DNA of 64,000 nucleotides, from NCBI GenBank assembly GCA_941918925.1, contig OW799233.1:76387797-76451796 (forward strand), given 5' to 3'. Below, piece by piece: positions 11,546 to 20,410 of this stretch; position 1 is the first letter of the stretch; every line of letters starts with the position of its first letter. This DNA comes from Phyto melanocephala. Lineage: Eukaryota > Arthropoda > Insecta > Diptera > Rhinophoridae. The position numbers and the translations under genes were made by a program. Under the pieces are notes generated by a model. That model ran no database searches. It was not told the origin of the DNA and saw only the letters and a list, made by a program, of their open reading frames with translations.

Positions 11546-11569
11546 TGGTTCATTGTTTATAGGCGAATG

Positions 11570-12897
11570 CTTGAAGTAGCATGCCCTGGTTTCCTAACAG
11601 TTCCTGCATTATAACTTGCATGTTTGATATAAAGCTGTTTGTTGTTTGTATTATAAGCTCTATAGAACTTTCTAAGGGCGATTTTAGTGATAAATCTTTA
11701 GGGGTTTGATATTCTGGGATTTTGTGACCGTCCGATCGTACAAAGGGAATACTACTTGGTTGAGCAGCTTGAGCATATGATGTGTTAATAGTGTGAGTGG
11801 GTTGGCAGGGTAATTAGTATAACGATTATTGGTTTGATCGAAGGGCCTGTGTTGTGCAGAGACATTATTATTATTGGATAAATATGGGAAGTCAATTGGC
11901 TGAAACCGCCGATAACTGGGTTTATTAGGATGGTTTTGTCTAATCTGTATAAAGACTGGACATCCCCTGTAATTTGCGGTGTGGTTACCACCACAGTTGC
12001 TACATTTTTTTTATGCCTGGATAATTTTTAGTTTTCGTGCATTCGGAAGTTTTGTGAACATCACCGCAGATTACACATACTGCTAAGGGTTTGCAGTAGC
12101 TTCTAGTATGGCCGAATTCCTGGCAGTTTGAACATTGAGGTGGGTCTTTGCGTTTCCATGGTTCTTCTACAGTAATTTTACGATGGAGGAGAAAGCGAAG
12201 GTTATAAATTGGGTGGGGCACGTTCTCCTTTATTTTGCTAGATTCAAAGGCAATTTGAATTTTAAAGAGTGGATAAGGTATTTTATCCTTATTATATATA
12301 TAACATTTGCTATTTCACTAGTTGAAGCGTTGCTTTCAATACATTTTATGACTACTGATAAACCTTTTGCACTTTTAAGCTGATGGGTATAATAATTTTT
12401 ATTTTCCGAATCGAGATAAGTAATAATTTTGCGGAAGTTTGTTTCCGTAAATGCCTGGATTTTTGTTTCAAGAACGTTTCCTCTACTCAGAGATTCTACA
12501 AAAAAAATATCTTTTCCAACTCTTGATGTTATAGAATTTACAAGAAGGTTAGAGTTTTGTTCACGTAAGAAGATTCCTGGGGGTTTGTGCTGTTTAACAA
12601 TTTGAACTACGTCTTCTTCGACGTCGCTTGTAGCTAGCAAAGAAAAACGATTTTGGCTCATTGTTTGAGAAGTATCTATATTTCTTGTATGTTTCGGAGT
12701 GGGCTTATTTTTAGAGGAGTTTGGTCTACACTTTTGCTTTAATATTGTAAAGTGTGAATCAATCCCTTTTTAAGTTTTCTCATTACTTTTTGTAGCATCT
12801 ACCATTACTGACTCATTTTTAGTAAGGTCAGTTGTTTCTAAATTTCGTGTTAGAGAATTTTTCAATGCTTCACTTCTTTGTTTGTGTAATAGTATTC
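11570..12897 (-). pseudogene. LINE ORF1 (Jockey-type gag) pseudogene
   Basis: On the minus strand the frame runs from the LTR junction at 12,897, has a stop at 12,770-12,772, and continues to MSQNRFSLLATSD (12,661) and the KPPGIFLREQ...LKSAKGLSVVIKCIE block. That block is the RNA-binding fold typical of Jockey gag. A frameshift near 12,230 leads to HRKITVEEPW and zinc knuckles CSNCQEFGHTRSYCK and CVICGDVHKTSEC (about 12,140-12,040). A third knuckle-like NCGGNHTANYRGCP follows near 11,990. The tail is Asn/Pro-rich to about 11,570. Its role in live elements is RNA binding and particle formation. It is cut by the LTR at its 5' end. Confidence 0.8.
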
Positions 12898-13398
12898 TGT
12901 AGTTATACATGTCGCGGTGTATATCATAGCGTATGCATATGACACGCGTCATAGCAAATAAACAAACAAGTATTGTATTGTGCGCCAAGAACGTATGTTA
13001 ATATAAACAACCAAATATACATAAGTTTAATGCACTCTAATACAAATTAATCATATTACACACAGCGATAAAACAGACAGTGCTCGATATATGAAACAAA
13101 GAACTAATGTATTTTACATTAGTAAAGTGTAGTTGCTATGTTAATGGTTCCACTGTTGGCATAGACATACAGGCAATACTTTGAGCACTAGACGGTATCT
13201 TGTTTTAATTATAAGTAAAATAAGTCCTATCAAATGCTACACTTTCCACTGTAACCAAAGCAGCTAAGTAAGCATTAATTATGTATAAAAATCGAAGACT
13301 TTTAATAAAGAAATTAATTCTTGCACAACACTACATGAGAGCGTTTCAGCCGGTCTTCGCAAAAATAAATAAATAAAATTTCAAAATTATTATTTACA
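12898..13398 (+). repeat. 5' LTR of a Gypsy-type element
   Basis: 501 bp from TGTAGTTATACATG to TTACA, ending directly at a primer-binding site. Its first roughly 120 bp recur at 46,416-46,540 (and inverted at 52,855-52,979), where they follow a Gypsy integrase end. The family is therefore the same as the relic in the palindrome arms. It inserted into LINE ORF1. Confidence 0.75.
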
Positions 13399-13414
13399 TG
13401 GCGATCCTGCCAAA
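13399..13414 (+). promoter_or_regulatory. tRNA primer-binding site
   Basis: TGGCGATCCTGCCAAA starts on the base after the LTR. TGG pairs with the CCA end of a tRNA. The C after TGG implies a tRNA whose discriminator base is G. I cannot name the tRNA with confidence. Confidence 0.65.
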
Positions 13415-13735
13415 ACTCTGCTAGTGGTAAAATAAATTAAAAGCACGCAGGATCCTGTAGCGTACAATTAAAGCGCACGGGCAACACCATCAAAAAGGAA
13501 GTGCTCAAATAAAAATAAAGCACCCTAAGCTTATTGTCCTGACGAGACAAGCAGTAAGTCCGTCAGTAGCGAATGAAAATCCGTCCGGCCAAGGGACATA
13601 GGATGGAAGAGGTATCAAAACCTCTAACCATTGGTGAATATTTAAAAAGAAACAATAACCAGAAACAGATTGAGCCAAAGATACCTAAAACCCAAAAACA
13701 GCCCAGCCTGCACAATAGTACGACAATATCTGAAT
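13415..13735 (+). pseudogene. Leader and amino end of a Gypsy-type gag
   Basis: After the primer site comes an untranslated leader, then a frame from 13,573 (or the internal Met at 13,603: MEEVSKPLTIGEYLKRN). It is Lys/Asn/Gln-rich and proceeds to about 13,730. There it runs into the subterminal-repeat element, which appears to interrupt it. No zinc knuckle or pol follows. Gag identity rests on position after LTR and primer site, not on a recognised domain. Confidence 0.45.
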
Positions 13736-14640
13736 CAGACAAGTCTTACAAATATCTGTCTTTTTTTACGGACATTTTGTACAGACTTCTGTAAGACATG
13801 TTTGGGAAATTTAATGTACGACATGTCTGATAGATTTCTGACTGATTTCGTACGAATACATATGTCGAAGGGATTTTATTTCTTTTGTTTACCGACATGT
13901 CTGATAGATATCTGCCTGATTTCGTACAGAAATGTCTAAGTTGTTTTTATTCCTTTTGTTTAGGATTTTTTGTTTTTTTCTTCTTCACAAATTAAAACGG
14001 AATTTTTTGCTTTTACCAAATTTTTAATCTTTTTTTTGTTTGTTTTACAAATTGTTTATTTATGTCAGAAAGTGCAACAAAACAGGTGATATTTAAAAAA
14101 TTAACTTATTGGTTTGTTAAAAGAGTTTAAAAGTAATATTGAAAGTGATTGTTTTGTGATTAATAAACAATATATATATATATAAAAAGTGTCACGTCAG
14201 GCTTTTCAGAAAAATGTTAAAAAAGATGCGTATTTGGATTTTCAAGTTAGCTTAAAATATTTAAAAACAATGTATATGAATATATGTTATTAAGTAATAA
14301 ATCAAATGAATATAAAAAATATTACATAAAACTGAGTCTTATTTTATTAAATATTTCAGATTTTTTTAAGAAATCTGTACGATTAATTGGTTAAAATTAC
14401 ATCCGATAAACTTTCAGAAATCTGTCAGAAATCCATACGAATGTCGTATAATAAATCTGAATTTCCCCTGTTTTTTATATTAGATTTCTATCAGACACGT
14501 CGGTAAAAAACTCAGAATTTCCCGCGACATATCTGTCAGAATTCGTGTCAACCACTTCATATATTTGGCGGTCAGAAGTCTGACAGAATTCGTACAGAAT
14601 TCTTACTTGTTTGCCGACATTTAACTCTGGAATGAAAAGC
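13736..14640. mobile_element. Non-autonomous element with inverted subterminal repeats
   Basis: Both flanks are packed with variants of TCTGTCAGAAATCTG / GTACGA. On the left they read CAGACTTCTGTAAGACATG, TCTGATAGATTTCTGACTGA and TCTGATAGATATCTGCCTGA. On the right the same words appear in the opposite strand (CAGAAATCTGTCAGAAATCC, ATATCTGTCAGAATTCG, AAGTCTGACAGAATTCG). The middle (about 13,940-14,390) is plain AT-rich. Many motif copies facing inward from both ends suggest a transposase-bound MITE-like element. Exact ends and target duplication are not resolved, and no coding sequence is seen. Confidence 0.55.
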
Positions 14641-15135
14641 GATAAATTAATGAATAAAACTGAAAATTAAAGCATACTCAATGTTTTATTAAAAAAATTA
14701 AAATAATAAATATATGTATTTGTATTACTATAAATTTAATTTAAAGTCCAACTTTTGTTTTTTACTAAATGTTATATATATACAAATGTTTTCGAAAGAG
14801 CTACAAAATAGAGTATTATAATTTTTTAGTAAAGAATTATCATAAATACATAAAAACACACCCTTAAAAAAAATTAAAGAAAACATTTTTTAACCTGTAA
14901 GGCGTTTTATGTTTTTCGGAAAAAACATGATCCACAATTTTCGCTGTAACTTTGAAATCGAAATGAATTTAAAGGATAAGTTAATAATATGTATTCCTAT
15001 TACTATCCAGTTTTCGGTTTCACTAAATTCAGTAAATGTAAAAATTAATCTGAAAAAATAAGAAATTGAAAACTTTTTGGGGAATCTTTGTTTTCGTTTT
15101 ACCTTTTTAATAAAAAATTTATAAAAATATTTGTA
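14641..15135. other. AT-rich spacer, no gene recognised
   Basis: A/T-rich with no visible terminal repeats or coding signal. It lies downstream of the minus-strand transposase relic and may be its 3' side. Confidence 0.4.
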
Positions 15136-15873
15136 TTATTCTGCATTTTCAAATTCATCACAAAGATTCCAATGATTATAATCTTCATTATCATTATTAT
15201 GATCTTCTTCATCATTATCATCATCGCTATCATCAGCATCACTATCTTCATTACCATAATATTTATCATAATTTGTATTAAATATATCTGGCAAAACTAA
15301 CTCTAATTCCGAAGTTGATAAATTAGATGTTTTTTTTTTGCTCATATTTCTTGCTCATGCTTGATATCAATGGGTCAGAACTTAGCAGAAACCTATTGAA
15401 AATATCTTCGTTGGACTTTTCTCGGTTGCATTTGCGAGCAAAGTGCTCTCTATAATTCTTAAAATCTTTGTTTCTTGCTTCTTGAGCTTCTTCTGATAAT
15501 TCTCCTACTGGTAAAAGTGCTTGCTCTATAATATCCGGCCCGTGAATAAAAAATTTATGCAAAGTGGGAGGCATACAATACCATGGATATTTTTCAACAA
15601 AATATCTAGCCGTATTGTGAGCAAACTTACGAAAAATTTCCAAATGAATCTCATGACCACAAGAAACAACAATTAGCATTGTACGCATTTTTTTATCAGT
15701 GTTAAGTCCACTTTTGTAATTTCCGCAGAAATTTCCGCGTTCTGAAAAAAACGTCTGGCGGTGTTTCCATCATTCGAATTAATATAACATAAAGTATATG
15801 GTAATAACAGCTTTTGGTTACGAAAAGTACGTTTGAGTAAGTTCGTGAGCGTGCGTAAATCATTTGTGATCAT
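15136..15873 (-). pseudogene. RAG1/Transib-CMC-type transposase C-terminal relic
   Basis: Three overlapping minus-strand frames read as one protein. The first (15,873-15,673) ends NSNDGNTARRFFQNAEISAE. The second (15,688-15,323) has KYPWYCMPPTLHKFFIHGPD, LLPVGELSEEAQEARNKDF and FLLSSDPLIS. The third (15,345-15,136) is an Asp/Asn-rich acidic tail. The order HK-x-x-x-H-x-P-x-IIE, then SEE/E followed by RNK and an Arg-rich strand, parallels the carboxy catalytic segment of RAG1 and Transib-like enzymes, where the third catalytic residue is a Glu in this block. Near-identical motifs recur in repeat-encoded insect and cnidarian proteins I recall. Two frame changes are needed, so it is dead. The amino catalytic Asp residues are not seen. 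Confidence 0.55.
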
Positions 15874-16451
15874 GATTAAATTAAAATTTATTCACTTAAA
15901 TCTAGTTAAAAGTATTAAAAATATGTATACTTCGTGTAAATTGTGCGTCATACAATTTTTTGTACGTGAGCTTAAGTGACCGAAATCACTCACGCACTCA
16001 TCTCTAAAAAAACAAAATGCATCAACAAAAACAATAAAATAAAACAAAAAAATAAAGAGAGTGACAATATTAAAACACAAAAACACATTTACTGGTCTTG
16101 TTCAATTAATGACAACCAGAGTTTTTACACAAAAATGAAAATAAAAAAAGGACCGGACATTGTCCGAACTTTTTGTTTTAAATATAAGCTGATAATCTAT
16201 AGTTTTCTAAAATCCATAAAAATAATTTCAACTCTTACTAACTTAATACTTGTGGCCCATTAAATGCGGAAATTATCCCAATTATGGACCTTTTTGAAAA
16301 AAATGATTAAAAATATTTACACATATTTTATATTAAAAAAAAATTTACTATATACTTTAATACCTGATGTTGAAGGTTCCATTATAAAAGATTTACTTTT
16401 AATAGATTTAACACTAATAATAATCGCTTGAATTGTAAAAATTTCCAATTA
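15874..16451. other. AT-rich spacer, no gene recognised
   Basis: No coding signal. A short hairpin GGACCGGACATTGTCCGAAC lies at 16,151-16,170. The last bases, CTTCA, are the target duplication of the BEL element. Confidence 0.4.
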
Positions 16452-16456
16452 CTTCA

Positions 16457-16956
16457 TGTTGGCGCAACTAAAATTTATTTAAACTTTTATTTATGTATGC
16501 TTAACCTTTATATTAATTAAAATTAAAATATAGTTCTATTCTTTTAGATGCTAGTGTAAACACTTCATTAAAAATATGTAAAAAATGTAACAGAACTTTT
16601 TTGCTCTTATAGATCTACTCTAAACCAGTTTTGTACACACTCAACTTTACCTTTGTCGCTCTCATTTATTTTGATGTTGGTTATCTTAATTCTTATAGTC
16701 ATTCCTATAATCTACTCAAAACCTGTTTTTATCTTGCTGCATATACATATGTATGTTTGTACGTATTTATACTAATCAAGAATTTGATAATTGTTGGTTT
16801 TTGCTCAATTCATTGCATATACTTATGTAGATTATTATTATTATTTTGTCATTAAATAAAGAAACAACCATTTCTGGTTCTCATAAAATACTTTGATCAC
16901 TGTTTTCTTATTAAAAGTAATTATATCGAATAATAAAAAAGCTCGTACAGTTAACA
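16457..16956 (+). repeat. BEL 5' LTR
   Basis: Starts TGTTGGCGCAAC and ends CAGTTAACA. It pairs with 22,515-23,014; differences include three clustered near 16,652-16,670, one near 16,788 and one near 16,939. An ATTAAATAAAG near 16,851 may be the polyadenylation signal. Confidence 0.97.
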
Positions 16957-16957
16957 T

Positions 16958-16975
16958 TGGTGCCGAAACCCGGGA
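16958..16975 (+). promoter_or_regulatory. BEL primer-binding site, tRNA-Phe type
   Basis: TGGTGCCGAAACCCGGGA lies two bases after the LTR. Its complement fits the 3' end of eukaryotic tRNA-Phe, whose acceptor strand begins GCCGAAA. It primes minus-strand DNA synthesis. Confidence 0.85.
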
Positions 16976-17182
16976 ATATTAAAATATTTCAAATAAATTT
17001 TAATATTTATATTAAACTAAATAGCCAGGAATTTCTGTGGATTTGCTTCTGACTTGTGGTGCATCTGTATTAAATATTTATAAAAAAAAAAAAAATAATA
17101 ATTTTGGTTTATGCAAACTTGCGTTGTTGTAGCTCCTGTCTAAACTGTAAATATAAAATAAAATTGAATTGCGGATTACAAA

Positions 17183-20100
17183 ATGACGGATATGCTGAAC
17201 ATTATTGAAGAGCAAAAGGCTAATTTTACAAATTTAAAGCGAATTGTTCAAAGTTACGAAGCCAAAGCAGACAAAACAGTCGGGTATGCTCAAATAGTGT
17301 TTAAGGAAATAGAATTTATGTCAGAAAGGTTTAAAGAGATCCACGATGTGTTGCAAGGTATCGTTCGCGATAATACAATAAATATTAATGATATTCCATA
17401 TTTTACAGATGAAATATTCTTCCAATTTCAAGACTTATCACTGAGTTTCAGAGGTCAGCTATATGACTTTATAAATGGATTTACGAACACACAGTCACCA
17501 GGATTTCATTCTACCTTTTCTGGTCCATCGCATGCTCGAAATGATACTTTACCAGTCGAAGCTCGGTTACCAAAAATAGACATTCCTATTTTTTCTGGTG
17601 ATTACCTTTCATGGATCTCGTACCGAGATATGTTCACGTCTCTTGTGCATAATAATCAAGCACTCACAGATGTTCAGAAATATTACTTTCTTAAATCTTC
17701 ATGCTCCGATACACCTTTAACTATTATAAACGAGTATCCAGCGTCAGATGCAAATTATATGTTGGCTTGGAATGCTCTCAATCGTCGATATCATAATAAA
17801 CGTAAAATTGTTGATCATAAATACGGGAAATTATTTTCTATATCATATTCTAATGGGTCAGCTGAAAGTATACAAAATATATTGGATACTACTCGTAATT
17901 GTCTTGCACTTTTAAGTGCCCTTAACATTTCGACAAAAAACTGGGACTCGATACTTATTTATCAAACAGTCAGCAAGCTTGATAAGCAAAGTCGTAAAGA
18001 ATGGGAACAATCGCTGAAAGGATCTACAGAAATTCCATCTATAGAAGAATTATTTATTTTTTTGGAAACTGCATTTCGTACGTTAGAATCTATTGGTGAA
18101 TCTGAGCAAGTAGATAATATGACCTCTTCAAGAGCGAATTATTTCCCAAATAGGGTGAAAAACATTTCTCGACGTAATGTTCATTTGACAACTTCTAACA
18201 CAAATACAAATGATTCTAACTGTTTGTGTTGTAACAAACGTCATATTTTAGTAAAATGTTTTAAATTTATTGCCATGACCCCTATTGCTAAAATTGATTT
18301 TATAAATTCAAGGAAAATTTGCCGCAATTGTTTAAATACCGGTCACTTAAGTTATCATTGTCGCTCGTTGTCTCGCTGTCAAATTTGCCAACAAAACCAC
18401 CACACAATCCTTCATAATACTTTTTTTAATGCAAATGACACCACTGATGATAGTCAGACTAATACTGCTTCGTTTAACCCATCGAAAAATAGTTTGGACC
18501 ATTTACCTTCTGCTCAAACCTCTGATAATAATTTTTCTAGTGATACTTGTAACTGTGGCACATTAAATACTCCAAATGTTGCTCAAGTTCTTTTAGCCAC
18601 TGTTCAAATCCTTTTGAAGACATCTGACAGCACTTTTAATATTCGCGCATTACTTGATCAATGTGCTCAAGCGACGCTAATAACTCGAAAAGCCGCTGAA
18701 GCTTTAAAACTTCCAATGTTTAAAACCTATGCACATATAAGTGGCCTTGGAGATAAAACACCGTATATATCGAAAAGATTTGTTAAATTTACACTTGTTT
18801 CAAAAGTAGAACCTAATTTTAAAATCGATTGCAAGGCTTATGTATTGCCAAAAATTACAAATTATCAACCATTGCCTAATTTAAATGATTATCAGCTTGC
18901 CGATCCAAATTTCTTAAAAACTAGTCCAATTGATATCTTGCTTGGTGGCGATGTTTATGGAAATATTATTTTGCCAAAACAACAAAGGTTCAAGAACAGT
19001 ATCTTTCTGCAATTTTCTCATTTTGGATGGATAGTCTCTGGTCCTACTCGACCTATATCCTATCAGAATAACATATCCATAAATGTTTGCTTTTTAGAAC
19101 AACAATTACGCGCTTTCTGGGAGCAAGAGGAACTTTTAGAAAGACGTTCTTTAACAGAAGAGGAAGAATTATGTGAACAACACTTTAGAAAAACTACAAC
19201 TCGTGATTCAAGCGGCCGATATACTGTTTCGTTACCTTTTAAATCACTTCTGAATGGTAAAGCTCTGCCTACGTTTTATCACACAGACTTTACTGCTCTT
19301 TCACGTTTAAAAGGAGTGGAGTCGAAATGTATTTCCAAACCTGCTTTTGGAAAACTGTACCAAGAATTTATGGAGGAATACGAAAATTTAGGCCACATGA
19401 AAAATGTTGGAAGTTATCCTAATGATTTGGAACCACATGGCTTCTTTTTACCTCATCATGGTGTTTTAAGAGAAAGCAGCTCTACAACAAAACTGCGAGT
19501 GGTTTTTGATGGTAGTTGCAAACGAGGAAATCAACCTTCATTAAATGAAGAACTTGCGTCTGGTCCCGCCTTACAAAATGACTTGCCAACAATAATTACT
19601 AGGTGGAGACGTTTTAAAATAGGTTTCCGTGCAGATCTTGAAAAAATGTTCCGTCAGATAAAGATAGTAGACGAGCAACAAAATTATCAACAAATTTTAT
19701 GGAGAAGACCAAAGTCCGACAAATTATCTATCTATAAACTATCTACAGTTACATATGGCACAAAACCTGCACCGTTTCTTTCCATAAAAGTTCTCCAACA
19801 ATTATCATCTGACGAAAGTGAGAAATATCCGTTGGCTTCTAAGGTGTTAAATACAGATACTTACGTAGATGACGTTATTTCTGGCGCTGATAACTTAGAT
19901 GATGCCTTCGACTTACACACACAACTATGTGAAATGCTCAGTAGAGGAAAATTTAATTTAAGAAAATGGACCACTAATTCAAAAGAACTTTTGGCCCGTA
20001 TACCTGTGGAATGCCGGGAAAACTCGAATGTTTTTGAACTAAATGAGATAAATACAGTTAAGGCTTTAGGTTTAGAATGGAATACGGTTGATGACAGTTT

Positions 20101-20410
20101 CTCATTTAAAATAAACTTTGAAAATGACGACACCAAAGTTACAAAACGAAGTCTTTTGTCAGATGCAGCGAAGCTCTACGATCCTTTAGGATGGTTAGCC
20201 CCTACCACTATATTAGCAAAGATTGAATTCCAAAACTTATGGTTGTTGGGCCTTGACTGGAATGATAATCTTCCCGAAGTGTTAAATAATAAGTGGTTGG
20301 AATATCGTAAACACCTAAAAGAGATTGAAAAAATCAAAATACCTAGATGGATTCTAAACTTGAAATACACGGTTTTAGCGATTCCTCAAAATTGGCTTAT
20401 GCAGCAGTAG
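17183..20410 (+). CDS. BEL gag-protease-reverse transcriptase (frame to the break)
   Basis: Open for 1,075 codons from the first ATG after the leader. In order: a helical N-terminus; a DUF1759-type gag block starting LPKIDIPIFSGDYLSW at about residue 126; zinc knuckles CRNCLNTGHLSYHC and CQICQQNHH at about 379-405; an aspartic protease (DUF1758-type) with ALLDQCAQATLIT at about 488, reading Asp-Gln-Cys where Asp-Ser/Thr-Gly is usual; and reverse transcriptase from about 770 (LRVVFDGS) with catalytic YVDD at about 893 and the connection after it. BEL families normally carry one frame through integrase. Here similarity leaves this frame after IPRW (about 20,340-20,355), so the last 20 or so residues are off-frame. 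The frame is otherwise free of stops. Confidence 0.95.
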   Translation: MTDMLNIIEEQKANFTNLKRIVQSYEAKADKTVGYAQIVFKEIEFMSERFKEIHDVLQGIVRDNTININDIPYFTDEIFFQFQDLSLSFRGQLYDFINGFTNTQSPGFHSTFSGPSHARNDTLPVEARLPKIDIPIFSGDYLSWISYRDMFTSLVHNNQALTDVQKYYFLKSSCSDTPLTIINEYPASDANYMLAWNALNRRYHNKRKIVDHKYGKLFSISYSNGSAESIQNILDTTRNCLALLSALNISTKNWDSILIYQTVSKLDKQSRKEWEQSLKGSTEIPSIEELFIFLETAFRTLESIGESEQVDNMTSSRANYFPNRVKNISRRNVHLTTSNTNTNDSNCLCCNKRHILVKCFKFIAMTPIAKIDFINSRKICRNCLNTGHLSYHCRSLSRCQICQQNHHTILHNTFFNANDTTDDSQTNTASFNPSKNSLDHLPSAQTSDNNFSSDTCNCGTLNTPNVAQVLLATVQILLKTSDSTFNIRALLDQCAQATLITRKAAEALKLPMFKTYAHISGLGDKTPYISKRFVKFTLVSKVEPNFKIDCKAYVLPKITNYQPLPNLNDYQLADPNFLKTSPIDILLGGDVYGNIILPKQQRFKNSIFLQFSHFGWIVSGPTRPISYQNNISINVCFLEQQLRAFWEQEELLERRSLTEEEELCEQHFRKTTTRDSSGRYTVSLPFKSLLNGKALPTFYHTDFTALSRLKGVESKCISKPAFGKLYQEFMEEYENLGHMKNVGSYPNDLEPHGFFLPHHGVLRESSSTTKLRVVFDGSCKRGNQPSLNEELASGPALQNDLPTIITRWRRFKIGFRADLEKMFRQIKIVDEQQNYQQILWRRPKSDKLSIYKLSTVTYGTKPAPFLSIKVLQQLSSDESEKYPLASKVLNTDTYVDDVISGADNLDDAFDLHTQLCEMLSRGKFNLRKWTTNSKELLARIPVECRENSNVFELNEINTVKALGLEWNTVDDSFSFKINFENDDTKVTKRSLLSDAAKLYDPLGWLAPTTILAKIEFQNLWLLGLDWNDNLPEVLNNKWLEYRKHLKEIEKIKIPRWILNLKYTVLAIPQNWLMQQ

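Larger units (their letters stand above)
5705..12897 (-). mobile_element. Jockey-like LINE, decayed and interrupted
   Basis: A non-LTR retrotransposon read on the minus strand. From its 5' side it has ORF1 (gag with zinc knuckles, 12,897 to about 11,570), then ORF2 with an apurinic-type endonuclease (about 10,140 to 8,258, interrupted) and reverse transcriptase (about 8,225 to 5,850, interrupted). A short A-rich tail is seen as T-run 5705-5715 on the plus strand. Three insertions split it: a mariner at 6443-7367, a hAT at 8770-9780, and BEL-containing DNA between about 10,141 and 11,560. The 5' side is cut where an LTR begins at 12,898. Stops and frameshifts throughout show a dead copy. Confidence 0.85.

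Noticed and set aside
15088..15300. Ile/Phe-rich plus-strand frame
   Set aside because: It is the opposite strand of the Asp-rich tail of the transposase relic.
16151..16170. Short hairpin as a transcription terminator
   Set aside because: Rho-independent terminators are a bacterial feature, and this DNA is from an animal genome.
20176..20370. Minus-strand frames inside the BEL gene
   Set aside because: They are antisense shadows of the intact plus-strand coding sequence.
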